NCBI GenBank assembly: GCA_028710685.1
Contig: JAQTTQ010000002.1
Location: 1 to 33,415 of the forward strand
Source of the DNA: Candidatus Omnitrophota bacterium
Lineage (GTDB): Bacteria; Omnitrophota; Gorgyraeia; Gygaellales; Profunditerraquicolaceae
Length of the DNA stretch: 33,415 bases
Direction: 5' to 3'
Positions 1-9,176 of this stretch are shown piece after piece. The position numbers and the translations under genes are program-made. Under the pieces are notes generated by a model that saw nothing but the letters and a program-made list of their open reading frames with translations, was not told the DNA's origin and did not search any database. Each line of letters starts with the position of its first letter. Positions within the stretch are counted from its first letter, which is position 1.

Positions 1-2
1 TG

Positions 3-1220
3 CTCGTAAGCCTCCCGGCCTATTTATTTAAGGGTAAGTTTCACCGCGGGTTTATGAGAAGGTTTGGGGTTATACCCAAGGGTGTAGATTTTTCCCGCCC
101 TATCTGGATTCACGCGGTAAGCGTAGGCGAGGCTGTATTAATGCGTGGTTTAATTGTCCGGTTGCGGGCCGCTTATCCTTCTAAGAGCTTTGTAATCTCT
201 ACCGTTACCCCTACCGGAAATAAGATTGCCCAATCCATTGCAGAAAAATCAGACTTTGTTACCTACCTTCCTTTTGACCTAAGTTTTATCACAAGCAGGG
301 TGATAAAAAAAGTCAGGCCCTGCGTCTTTATTATTGACGAAACTGAAATTTGGCCTAATCTTATCAGTTCTCTTTACGACCTGAAGGTGCCTATTGCCGT
401 GCTTAATGCCCGAATCTCAGATAAATCTTTTAAAGGGTATTTAGCTATAAAATATTTACTTAAGCCAATTTTAAATAAAATCCATATTTTTTGTGCTCAA
501 TCTAAAAACGACAGGGATAGGTTGATTTCTTTAGGGGTTGAGCCTGGAAGAATAGAAGTTACCGCAAGCATGAAGTTTGATCAGGCCCGGAAATTATCAG
601 AGGGGGTAAATAGCCCCAAGGACAAATTATCGCTGAAGGAGGGAGAGGTTCTTTTAGTGGCAGGTTCAACTCATCCGGGAGAGGAGAGAATTTTACTAAA
701 TATCTATCGTAAGCTTCTAGGGACTTTTCCTTATCTTCGTCTTTTGCTTGCCCCGCGTCATCCGGATAGGGCGGATAAAATTGCAACCTTGGTAAGGCAT
801 TTTGGATTTAAGCCCTGTCGGATAAGTTTATCCCAGCCTAAAGAGGCTTTGAAGGATACGGTTTTCATTTTGGATACGGTAGGAGAGTTAATCACATTTT
901 ATGCGGCCGCAGATATCGTTTTTGTAGGGGGCAGTTTGGTGAAAAAGGGGGGGCAGAATATTCTGGAGCCTGCTTCTTTGGGAAAGCCGGTAATCTTTGG
1001 CCCCCATATGTTTAATTTCCGCGATATTGCCGCAGAGTTTTTAAAGAGTAATGCGGCATTACAGGCCTTAACTCCGGAAGATCTGCTGTCTATAATAAAG
1101 GAACTCCTAGGGGATAAGCCTAAAATAATTGAGCTAGCCAGAAATTCAAAAGAGGTGATATTGAATAATCAGGGCGCTACCGAGAAGAGCTTTAATTTAG
1201 TAAGAAAACTCATTGTTTAA
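3..1220 (+). CDS. kdtA: 3-deoxy-D-manno-octulosonic acid (Kdo) transferase, 5' truncated by window edge
   Basis: ORF track starts at 54, but frame 3 is open to the window start (LVSLPAYLFKGKFHRGF-MRRFG, typical of the KdtA N-terminus). Contains WIHAVSVGE, ISTVTPTGN and GGSLVKKGGQNILEPA motifs. Confidence 0.95.
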   Translation, partial: LVSLPAYLFKGKFHRGFMRRFGVIPKGVDFSRPIWIHAVSVGEAVLMRGLIVRLRAAYPSKSFVISTVTPTGNKIAQSIAEKSDFVTYLPFDLSFITSRVIKKVRPCVFIIDETEIWPNLISSLYDLKVPIAVLNARISDKSFKGYLAIKYLLKPILNKIHIFCAQSKNDRDRLISLGVEPGRIEVTASMKFDQARKLSEGVNSPKDKLSLKEGEVLLVAGSTHPGEERILLNIYRKLLGTFPYLRLLLAPRHPDRADKIATLVRHFGFKPCRISLSQPKEALKDTVFILDTVGELITFYAAADIVFVGGSLVKKGGQNILEPASLGKPVIFGPHMFNFRDIAAEFLKSNAALQALTPEDLLSIIKELLGDKPKIIELARNSKEVILNNQGATEKSFNLVRKLIV

Positions 1221-1251
1221 GGTTGCTAACTATGTTACCATTTATCAAATT

Positions 1252-1971
1252 ATGGATATAAGGGCGAGGCAGAAAGATAGTATAGTTATTTTGGATTTAT
1301 CCGGCAGGATTGATGTAAATTCCGCTAATCTGGTGGAGGCTATCGGACAGTGCCTGCGGGATGGTTATTGTGATATTGTATGTAATCTTGAGGAAGTGGA
1401 GTTTATTGACTACATGGGTATCTCGGTTGTGGTAATTGCCTACAAGGAGGTTATTAATTCCAAGGGGAGGATTAAGTTTACCAATGTACCGGTGCATATC
1501 CGTAATATTTTTTGTATTGCGGGGTTAGATAAGGCTGTAGAGATATACCCTGATGAAGAATCCGCATTAAAGAGTTTTAGCGAGGATAGGATTATCGAAG
1601 ATATAAAGAGGCTGCAGCTTAGGCGCAGGTTTAAGCGTCTGCCTATAGATATTAAGATAGAGCTTAAGGCCAAAGACTCAAGGAGCCCGCAATGCCTGCA
1701 TTTGGACCTGATTAACTTAAGTGCAGTAGGCGCTTTTATATTCGGTTGCGACAAATTTAAACTGGGGGATGAGGTGGTTTTCAAGATGAAATTGCCCCCG
1801 AACCAAAAGGAGATAGAGCTAGATGCCAGGGTTGTTTGGATTCCTGATAAGCAGGTCCAGCCGCACGCCTATCCCGGGATGGGCCTAGAATTTACCAAGA
1901 TTCCTGCAGATACCCAGCAGAGACTGGTTGAGTTTATCGAAAGAAACCTTTCTTTTATGTCTTCGGATTAA
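1252..1971 (+). CDS. STAS domain-PilZ domain fusion protein
   Basis: N-terminal STAS-like region (VILDLSGRIDVNSA...NLEEVEFIDYMGISVVV). C-terminal PilZ region with RxxxR (RRFKR) and NxSxxG (NLSAVG). Start at 1252 preferred over 1213, which overlaps kdtA. Confidence 0.85.
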   Translation: MDIRARQKDSIVILDLSGRIDVNSANLVEAIGQCLRDGYCDIVCNLEEVEFIDYMGISVVVIAYKEVINSKGRIKFTNVPVHIRNIFCIAGLDKAVEIYPDEESALKSFSEDRIIEDIKRLQLRRRFKRLPIDIKIELKAKDSRSPQCLHLDLINLSAVGAFIFGCDKFKLGDEVVFKMKLPPNQKEIELDARVVWIPDKQVQPHAYPGMGLEFTKIPADTQQRLVEFIERNLSFMSSD

Positions 1972-1979
1972 TTATTAAA

Positions 1980-2648
1980 ATGCATAGATTAAAAGTTAAG
2001 CCTAGAGCGATAATTTTTGATATGGATGGAGTTATTATCGACTCCATGCCTTATCATTTCCTGGCCTGGTATGAAGCCTTAAGGCCCTACGGAGTGCGGG
2101 TAAGCTGTTTTGACGTATATTCTAAAGAAGGGGAGAAATGGGAGAAAACCCTAAAAGACTTATTAGGCAGGGCTCAAATAAAATATTCGGCAAGGATGCT
2201 GAAGGAAATTTTTCTAAAGCGGCAAATTATATTCAAAAAGAATTTTAAGCGTTTTATCTTCCAGGGAGTAGAAGATTTTCTGATCTGCCTGAAGAGACAA
2301 GGATACATTTTAGGTTTGGTTACCGGTAGCCCTATAGAAGAGGTTGAGAAAATACTCCCGGCTAAAATTCGGTTATTATTTAATTCTATAGTTGCCGGTA
2401 ACCAGGTTAAAAGAGGCAAGCCTCACCCCGAGCCTTATCTTAAATGCGCTCAGTCAATAGGCCTGAAGCCTAGGCAGTGCCTGGTTGTTGAGAATGCCCC
2501 CTTCGGTATAGAATCGGCTAAAAAAGCAGGGATGTTTTGTGTTGCTTTGACTACCAGTCTGCCCAGGGAATACCTTAGCAAAGCAGATATTGTAGCCGAT
2601 AAGCTAAGCGATATTTTCGGGTTTATTGAAAACTCCTGCGGGGTTTAA
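1980..2648 (+). CDS. HAD-superfamily hydrolase, beta-phosphoglucomutase-like
   Basis: IIFDMDGVIIDSMPYH, LVTGSP, KGKPHPEPYLKCA-like and VVENAPFGIESAKKAGM motifs. Confidence 0.9.
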   Translation: MHRLKVKPRAIIFDMDGVIIDSMPYHFLAWYEALRPYGVRVSCFDVYSKEGEKWEKTLKDLLGRAQIKYSARMLKEIFLKRQIIFKKNFKRFIFQGVEDFLICLKRQGYILGLVTGSPIEEVEKILPAKIRLLFNSIVAGNQVKRGKPHPEPYLKCAQSIGLKPRQCLVVENAPFGIESAKKAGMFCVALTTSLPREYLSKADIVADKLSDIFGFIENSCGV

Positions 2649-2655
2649 TTTTCAA
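2626..2655 (+). terminator. Hairpin at gene end (possible weak terminator)
   Basis: Perfect inverted repeat TTGAAAA...TTTTCAA (2626-2632/2649-2655) around a CTCC-TGC-GGGG inner stem. No clean T-run follows. Confidence 0.35.
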
Positions 2656-2709
2656 GGAAAATTTATACATCTCCTTGTCTTTTATAGGTTTCTCTCTCTG
2701 ACAAAAATA

Positions 2710-2741
2710 TTGTTTATTACATAGGGCTGTGTTATTATAAT
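2710..2741 (+). promoter_or_regulatory. Candidate sigma70-type promoter
   Basis: TTGTTT at 2710-2715, 17 nt, TATTAT at 2733-2738 (overlapping TATAAT 2736-2741), in the longer-than-usual gap before the 2761 gene. Confidence 0.45.
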
Positions 2742-2760
2742 AAAAACCTAGGGAGGGCAT

Positions 2761-3033
2761 ATGGACTGGAAAGTATTTTTAGGTACCTTTGGCGCTGTTT
2801 TCTTTGCGGAATTAGCTGATAAAACGCAGATGGTAGGGATAACTATGGCCGCTAAGACAGGTAAGCCCTTTTTGGTAGGGTTTGGTTCGGTATGCGCATA
2901 TATTATCGTTACGGTTATCTCGGTTGTAATCGGAGCGGCTATGGCTAAGTTTATTGATCCTCAAATAATACGTTATTTCGGCGCAGGCACTTTTATTATT
3001 TTGGGCATACTTATGCTGATCAAGGTTGTTTAA
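2761..3033 (+). CDS. UPF0016/GDT1 (TMEM165-like) family half-size membrane protein
   Basis: 90 aa, two to three predicted TM helices, motif FFAELADKTQMVGITMAAKTGKP; GGGAGGG RBS region upstream. Confidence 0.85.
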   Translation: MDWKVFLGTFGAVFFAELADKTQMVGITMAAKTGKPFLVGFGSVCAYIIVTVISVVIGAAMAKFIDPQIIRYFGAGTFIILGILMLIKVV

Positions 3034-3040
3034 TATTAAG

Positions 3041-4096
3041 ATGAGAGGGTATTTTTATAGGATAGTAACAGGCAGACAGGGAGGGTTTTTGGCAGCATTG
3101 ATAAAATCTGCCTTATTTCTTCTCTCTTTGGCCTACGGGATTATTATCCGCCTTTTAATTTTTTGTTCTTCTTTTGACCAGAATCGCTTTAATTTAAGGA
3201 TAATCAGCGCCGGCAATATTACCGTAGGCGGTACAGGTAAAACTTCCCTGGTTGAATTAATCTCCCGGTATCTTAAGGGCCGCGGTAACTCTCTGGTTAT
3301 CCTTACCCGCGGATATAAGCGTAAGGGCGCTGATTATGCGGGTGATGAGCCTAGGATGCTTGCTAAGAATCTCGCGGATATCCCGGTCATTATTGACAAA
3401 AATAGGGCCCGTTCAGCAAGAAGGGCGGTAAGGGAGTATAATTGCGATACGGCTATATTAGATGACGGTTTCCAGCAGTGGCATATAAAGAAGGATTTAG
3501 ATATAGTGGTGATCGATTCGCTTAATCCTTTTGGTAACAGGCATATGCTGCCGCGAGGTTTATTGCGCGAGCCTTTAAGTTCTTTGAAGAGGGGGGATAT
3601 TTTTGTTTTGAGCAAGACCAATTTTGTTACCGAGGAGGCCTTAGATAAAATTAGGCTTTCTTTGACAAAATATAACCCCAGGGCATTAATTGTTGAATCT
3701 ATCCACAAACCGGTTGGTTTTTATAATATAAAAAATCCTGGCAAATTACTCGGGTTAGGTTACCTTAAGAAAGAAAAAGTTGTCCTTTTATCTGGTATCG
3801 GCGATCCCGCATCGTTTTTAAAGACGGTCGCGGGGCTCGGGGTAGAGGTAGGATTAGAATTGGTTTTTGCTGACCATCATTATTATACCGGCAGGGAGAT
3901 AGAGGTAATTTCCGATAGGGCCAGGAATAGCGGTTTAAAGTTTATTGTTACTACGGAAAAAGATGCGGCAAGAATTTCGCAAGAGGCTGCTTCTATCCTA
4001 GAGGACCTTGAGATTCTTGTTTTGCGCATAGAATTGAAGATTGTAAAGAATGAAGAACTCTTTTTTAATCGATTACTTGGGTTGTATTCTCTTTAA
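3041..4096 (+). CDS. lpxK: Tetraacyldisaccharide 4'-kinase
   Basis: ISAGNITVGGTGKTSLVE (Walker A), ILTRGYKRK, DDGFQQWHIKKDLDIVVID. ORF track start is 3026; ATG 3041 is also possible and avoids overlap with the upstream gene. Confidence 0.95.
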   Translation: MRGYFYRIVTGRQGGFLAALIKSALFLLSLAYGIIIRLLIFCSSFDQNRFNLRIISAGNITVGGTGKTSLVELISRYLKGRGNSLVILTRGYKRKGADYAGDEPRMLAKNLADIPVIIDKNRARSARRAVREYNCDTAILDDGFQQWHIKKDLDIVVIDSLNPFGNRHMLPRGLLREPLSSLKRGDIFVLSKTNFVTEEALDKIRLSLTKYNPRALIVESIHKPVGFYNIKNPGKLLGLGYLKKEKVVLLSGIGDPASFLKTVAGLGVEVGLELVFADHHYYTGREIEVISDRARNSGLKFIVTTEKDAARISQEAASILEDLEILVLRIELKIVKNEELFFNRLLGLYSL

Positions 4097-5957
4097 GGTA
4101 TTTGGCCCCCTTTTTAGGGCAATGCCTTTAAGCTTAAGCTTCTTTTTGGGGAGGCGCTTGGGGGACTTTTTTTATTATTTTGATTCCAAGCATAAGGCAA
4201 TAGCATATGCAAATATTAAGAAGGTATTTGGCTTTAGCATGCCTTCTAGCGGTTTATCCCGTTTAACGCGCGATTTTTACCAATCCTTCGGGCAAAGTAT
4301 CATCGAGGTATTTTTAATCCCCCTAATCAATCAAAATTATATAGATAAGTATATTACCATTGAAGGTAAAGACAAGGTTTCAGAGGCCTTTAAAAAGAAA
4401 AAAGGGGTAATACTTGTTTCTGTTCATGCCGGCAGCTGGGAGTTGGCTAATATTATCAGCTCTAACCTTGGTTTCCCCTTTTCTATGTTTATAAGGCAGC
4501 AGGGCTTGCCCAGGCTTAATGAATTGCTAAATGATTATCGTAAACAGAAGGGCTGCCGCATCATCAGCCGCGAAGGAGGCCTGAAAGAGGCTATTAAGGC
4601 ATTGAATAATAACGAAGCAATCGGTATGACTGTTGACCAGGGTGGGAGCGCAGGTTTATTAATTGATTTTTTTGGCCTCCCGGCCTCTATCCCCAAGGGA
4701 GCAGTGAAATTGGCCCTAAGGCATCAGGCTGTTTTAATCCCGATATTTTTTGCGCGTGTCAACGGGCCTAAAATCAAGGTTTGGGCAGGCGAAGAAGTTT
4801 CATTATCGGCAAGTGAAGATGAGGGTGTTGATATAAGGGATAATTTGCGTAAGATCATCGCTATATTCGAAGACTTTATTTTTAATAATCCTAAGGAATA
4901 CCTCTGGACTTATAAAATATGGAAACATTCAAATAAGAAGAAAATACTTATTTTAAGCGACGGCAGGGCAGGGCATTTGCATCAGTCAGAGGCAGTAGCA
5001 AGAGAAGCCCAGAGGGTATTAGCCCGGAGAAATATACAATCAGAAATTGAAAAGGTAGAGGTAAGCTTTAGAAATAATTTCCGCAGGATTTTTTCAAATT
5101 TATTCCCTGTTTGCCTCAGTAAATCGCTTTCCCTTGATTCCTTCAGGGCGGTATCTAATATTTCCGCGGATATAATTATATCCGCGGGTTCTTCTCTCTC
5201 TGGGGTAAATTTTCTCCTCTCACGGGAGAATTTAAGCAAGTCGATTGTTATTATGCGCCCGGCCTTTTTAGGCCCAAAAAAGTTCAGCCTTGCGATTGTG
5301 CCCCGCCATGACCTTCCGGCAAAAAGGAAGAATGTGGTTGTTACGGATGCTGCCCTAAACTTAATCGATGAAGAATTTCTTGATATAGAATCAAAGAAGC
5401 TTGCCGCCAGTAAGGGCTTAAATAAGGATCGCCTTTATATCGCAGTATTAGTCGGTGGTAATAGCAAGCGTTTTAAGCTTTCCTCAAATTCAATCGTTAA
5501 GCTTATGGCGCAGTTAAAATCCTTGAGTCTTAGTTTAAATGCCGAAATTCTTCTTACTACCTCAAGGCGTACGCCTAAGGAAGTGGAAGAAATTATTAAG
5601 AGGGAGCTTGAAGGGTTTTATGCTGTGAAGCTTATGGTTATTGCCAATGAAACAAATATCCCAGAGGCAATAGGCGGAATATTGGGATTAAGCAGTATTG
5701 TTATTTCTACCCCCGAGAGCATCTCTATGGTTTCAGAGGCAGTAAATAGTAGAAAATATGTATTTATTTTTGATGCCCCGGGTTTAAGCCTAAAGCATAA
5801 GCGTTTTCTGAAATATCTAACCGAAAGAAAATATATTTACAGGGATGAAATCGATAATCTTGGCAACAGGATTAAAGATATTTGGGCGACTAAACCTGTT
5901 TTGCCTTCTTTAAGTGATACCCAGTTGCTTAACCAGGCCTTAAATAAAATATTGTAG
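4050..5957 (+). CDS. LpxL/HtrB-type lipid A acyltransferase fused to an ELM1-family (predicted GT-B) domain
   Basis: N-terminal half has the HxxxxE acyltransferase motif (VSVHAGSWELA) and VDQGGSAG. C-terminal half starts KKILILSDGRAGHLHQSEA, typical of ELM1/DUF1022, with VLVGGNSKRF and ISTPESISMVSEA. Overlaps lpxK by 47 nt. Confidence 0.85.
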   Translation: MKNSFLIDYLGCILFKVFGPLFRAMPLSLSFFLGRRLGDFFYYFDSKHKAIAYANIKKVFGFSMPSSGLSRLTRDFYQSFGQSIIEVFLIPLINQNYIDKYITIEGKDKVSEAFKKKKGVILVSVHAGSWELANIISSNLGFPFSMFIRQQGLPRLNELLNDYRKQKGCRIISREGGLKEAIKALNNNEAIGMTVDQGGSAGLLIDFFGLPASIPKGAVKLALRHQAVLIPIFFARVNGPKIKVWAGEEVSLSASEDEGVDIRDNLRKIIAIFEDFIFNNPKEYLWTYKIWKHSNKKKILILSDGRAGHLHQSEAVAREAQRVLARRNIQSEIEKVEVSFRNNFRRIFSNLFPVCLSKSLSLDSFRAVSNISADIIISAGSSLSGVNFLLSRENLSKSIVIMRPAFLGPKKFSLAIVPRHDLPAKRKNVVVTDAALNLIDEEFLDIESKKLAASKGLNKDRLYIAVLVGGNSKRFKLSSNSIVKLMAQLKSLSLSLNAEILLTTSRRTPKEVEEIIKRELEGFYAVKLMVIANETNIPEAIGGILGLSSIVISTPESISMVSEAVNSRKYVFIFDAPGLSLKHKRFLKYLTERKYIYRDEIDNLGNRIKDIWATKPVLPSLSDTQLLNQALNKIL

Positions 5958-5975
5958 GCGTAAAGGAGGCTTGAA

Positions 5976-8063
5976 TTGAATATACTCCAAATTCTGCCGG
6001 AATTAAATGTGGGGGGAGTTGAAACTGGTACCTTGGATTTAGCCAGGCAGCTTATCCGCCTAAACCATAAAGCGGTTGTAGTTTCTGCCGGAGGGGCCTT
6101 AGTTAAAGACCTGGAGGAGGCCGGGGCCAAGCATTACCAACTTCCGGTCCATAAGAAATCGATATTATCAATGGCCAGGGCAGTTCCCCTCCTGGTTGAT
6201 ATTATTAAAAAAGAAGATATAGATATTGTGCATGCGCGCTCACGGGTTCCTGCCTGGATAGCTTATTTTGCCTGCCGCAGAAGCCGGGCCATATTTATTA
6301 CTACCTGCCATGGTTATTATACAAAACATCTATTTAGTTATGTAATGGGATGGGGGAAGAGGGTGATTGTATTAAGTAATATTATAGCCCGGCATATGAT
6401 TGAAGATTTTTCTGTCCCTCATGAGAGGATACGTTTAATCCCGCGTAGCGTGGATTTGGATAAATTCCAATATTTAAGCCCTGATAAGAAAAGAGGCAAA
6501 GAGTTTAATATCGGTATTATCGGCAGGATAACCCCTATTAAGGGGCACCTCTACTTTATTAAGGCTATGGCTAAGGTTGCCAGGGCCATACCGTATCTAA
6601 AGGTTTGGATTGTCGGAGATGCCTCGGCATCCCGCCAGGCCTATAAAGAAGAAATACACGTCCTGGTGCGAAGGCTTGGGTTGACGCATTGCACCGAGTT
6701 TTTAGGTACGCAAAAGAATATTCCTGAAATCCTCTCTCATCTAGATCTTTTAATCTTGGCTACTACTACCCATGAGGCATTCGGCAGAGTAATTATTGAG
6801 GCCCAGGCCGCGGGAGTTCCGGTTGTGGCTACTGAAGTGGGCGGAGTCGTAGACATTATTGAGAACAATAAAAACGGCCTTCTTGTGCCTCCTGCCGATC
6901 CTGTTAGTATGGCTGAGGCAGCGATAAGGATATTTAAGGATCCTCAGCTGGCTCTTTCTTTATCCGAGGCAGCCATAGCCAGGGTGCGGGAGAAATATAA
7001 TATCGCCCTGATGGTTGAGAATACGCTTAGGGTTTATGAAGAGGCATCCAGCAAGTTCAGCCTGTTAATTATCAAATTAAGTTCCCTGGGCGATATTATC
7101 TTATCTACCCCGGCCTTAAGGGAGATACGAAGAAAATTTCCTCATCATAAGATAAGCCTGCTGGTGGGGGAGGAGTCTAAGGATTTACTCTTTAAGTGTC
7201 CTTATATAGATGAACTTTTGGTGGCGGATTTTAAAAACAGGGATAAGGGCCTTAAGGGGCTTCTGGGTATTGCTGGGGAACTGAGAAAGAAAGGATTTGA
7301 TCTGGTTATTGACCTTCAGAATAACCGCATAAGCCATATACTTTCCTTTCTTTCCCTTAGCCTCAATAGGTATGGTTATGATAATAAGAAGCTGGGGTTT
7401 TTGCTTAATTACCGGATTAAAGACAATAAGCCAAGGATAGGCCCGATAGAGCATCAGTTTAAAGTGCTTAAGCTCTTGGGTATAGATTTAAAAGATAGCC
7501 ATTTGGAGCTATGGCCTTCAAAAAGCGATGAGGAGTATATAGAAAAGTTATTAAATACCCAATGGTTAAGCCAGGAGCAGAGAGTTATCGGGATAAATAT
7601 CAGTGCAAGCAAGAGGTGGGCAACTAAATGCTGGCCTAAGGAATACATAATTAAGCTTTGCGATGAGCTGGGTTTAAGGAATATGCGGGTAGTAATAACC
7701 GGCACTGAAGATGATTTGCCTGCGGCGAACATGCTTGTCAATACCGCTAAAAATACTAAGATAATTAATGCCTGCGGGAAGACTACGGTTAACCAGCTTG
7801 CCGCTTTAATTAAGCGCTGCGCGGTATATATATCCGCTGATTCTTCGCCATTGCACATTGCCGCAGCGGTCAATACTCCGGTAATAGCATTTTTTGGGCC
7901 GACGGATCCGCTAAGGCATATGCCTCCGGCTAAAGATTATCTTCTTATCCGCAAGGAATTATCCTGTAGCCCTTGTTATAAGGCAAAATGTAAACATAAC
8001 AAATGTATGAATTCGATAACCGTAGAAGAGGTTATCCGGGGAATAGAGAAGTTTTTAAAATGA
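5976..8063 (+). CDS. Bifunctional GT4 glycosyltransferase-GT9 heptosyltransferase fusion
   Basis: GT4: LPELNVGGVETGTLDLARQL, GIIGRITPIKGHLYFI, EAFGRVIIEAQAAGVPVVAT. GT9: LLIIKLSSLGDIILSTPALREIRRKFP, SASKRWATKCWP, SADSSPLHIAAAVNTPVIAFFGPTDP. RBS aaaggagg upstream. Confidence 0.93.
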   Translation: MNILQILPELNVGGVETGTLDLARQLIRLNHKAVVVSAGGALVKDLEEAGAKHYQLPVHKKSILSMARAVPLLVDIIKKEDIDIVHARSRVPAWIAYFACRRSRAIFITTCHGYYTKHLFSYVMGWGKRVIVLSNIIARHMIEDFSVPHERIRLIPRSVDLDKFQYLSPDKKRGKEFNIGIIGRITPIKGHLYFIKAMAKVARAIPYLKVWIVGDASASRQAYKEEIHVLVRRLGLTHCTEFLGTQKNIPEILSHLDLLILATTTHEAFGRVIIEAQAAGVPVVATEVGGVVDIIENNKNGLLVPPADPVSMAEAAIRIFKDPQLALSLSEAAIARVREKYNIALMVENTLRVYEEASSKFSLLIIKLSSLGDIILSTPALREIRRKFPHHKISLLVGEESKDLLFKCPYIDELLVADFKNRDKGLKGLLGIAGELRKKGFDLVIDLQNNRISHILSFLSLSLNRYGYDNKKLGFLLNYRIKDNKPRIGPIEHQFKVLKLLGIDLKDSHLELWPSKSDEEYIEKLLNTQWLSQEQRVIGINISASKRWATKCWPKEYIIKLCDELGLRNMRVVITGTEDDLPAANMLVNTAKNTKIINACGKTTVNQLAALIKRCAVYISADSSPLHIAAAVNTPVIAFFGPTDPLRHMPPAKDYLLIRKELSCSPCYKAKCKHNKCMNSITVEEVIRGIEKFLK

Positions 8064-9160
8064 AGATAATGCATTTGATAAATCATCTTAATATAGGCGG
8101 TATCGGAAGTTATGCCTTAAATTTATCCGCAGGCCTAATAAAGAAAGGCCACCGGTTATTTATTGCTTCCTCTGGCGGAGAATTGCTGGGAGAATTTAGC
8201 AGCCTTGGGGCAGAGCCTGTTCTGGTTCCCTTAAAGACCAAGAATGAGTTAAGCCCGAAAATTTTATTAAGTTTAATTGAATTAACTAAGGTGGTTAAGG
8301 CGAATCACATTGATATATTGCATTCTCACAGCCGGACTACGCAGGTATTGGGTTGTTTGTTGCAGAGGCTTACAGGGGTAAAGCATATTTTTACCTGTCA
8401 TGGTTTTTTTAAGAGGCGTTTTTCGCGCAGGGTTTTCCCCTGTTGGCCGGATAAAATTATTGCTATAAGCGATCAGGTTAGGGAGCATTTAATTAACGAT
8501 TTTAAATTAAGAGCGCCGAGGATAGATTTAGTCTATAATGGTATTGATACGGATAAATTCAGCCCGCCCTCTTTTGAAGACAGGCAGAAGGCTAAATTAA
8601 AAATAGGGTTAAGGTTGTCGCCAGTAGTGGGGATTTTAGCCCGTTTATCCGATGTTAAGGGGCATAGGTATCTTATTGAAGCAATGAAGGATGTTTTGCC
8701 GGTTTATCCCCGGGCCCAATTGCTTATCGCAGGGGAAGGGAAGATGGAGAAAGAGTTAAAAAAATTAACCGAGGATTTCGGCATTAAAGCGAATGTCATA
8801 TTCGTAACTAATACATTAAATGCCAGAGAGGTCCTTTCTGCCATAGATTTTTTTGTGATGCCTTCCCTCAATGAAGGATTGGGGATGGCGTTGATGGAGG
8901 CAATGAGCATGGGTTTAGCAGTTATAGGTTCCAGCGTGGGGGGGATAAAGACATTAATCAAAGATATGGAAAATGGCTTATTAGTTAATCCGAAAGATCC
9001 CCGCGGAATCTCTCAGGCTATTATCAGCTTGATCTCTGATTCTAAGAAGGCCCTTGATTTGGGGAGGAACGCACATAAGCATATGGCGAATAATTTCTCC
9101 CGCGACAAGATGGTTTTAGAAACGGAGCGAATATACCTGAAGTGTTTGCAGGGTAATTAA
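8060..9160 (+). CDS. GT4 family glycosyltransferase
   Basis: MKIMHLINHLNIGGIGSYALNLS, GILARLSDVKGHRYLIEAM, EGLGMALMEAMSMGLAVIGS. ATG at 8060 forms an ATGA overlap with the upstream stop, preferred over ORF start 8003. Confidence 0.92.
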   Translation: MKIMHLINHLNIGGIGSYALNLSAGLIKKGHRLFIASSGGELLGEFSSLGAEPVLVPLKTKNELSPKILLSLIELTKVVKANHIDILHSHSRTTQVLGCLLQRLTGVKHIFTCHGFFKRRFSRRVFPCWPDKIIAISDQVREHLINDFKLRAPRIDLVYNGIDTDKFSPPSFEDRQKAKLKIGLRLSPVVGILARLSDVKGHRYLIEAMKDVLPVYPRAQLLIAGEGKMEKELKKLTEDFGIKANVIFVTNTLNAREVLSAIDFFVMPSLNEGLGMALMEAMSMGLAVIGSSVGGIKTLIKDMENGLLVNPKDPRGISQAIISLISDSKKALDLGRNAHKHMANNFSRDKMVLETERIYLKCLQGN

Positions 9161-9176
9161 AAGGCAGGGTTTATAA

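Noticed and set aside
2649-2760. Possible Mn-sensing yybP-ykoY riboswitch before the UPF0016 gene
   Set aside because: The candidate promoter's -10 ends within ~20 nt of the start codon, leaving no room for the aptamer, and I cannot see its conserved core.
7454-7873. 139-aa minus-strand ORF
   Set aside because: Antisense to the conserved GT9 half of the GT4-GT9 gene; no independent coding signal.
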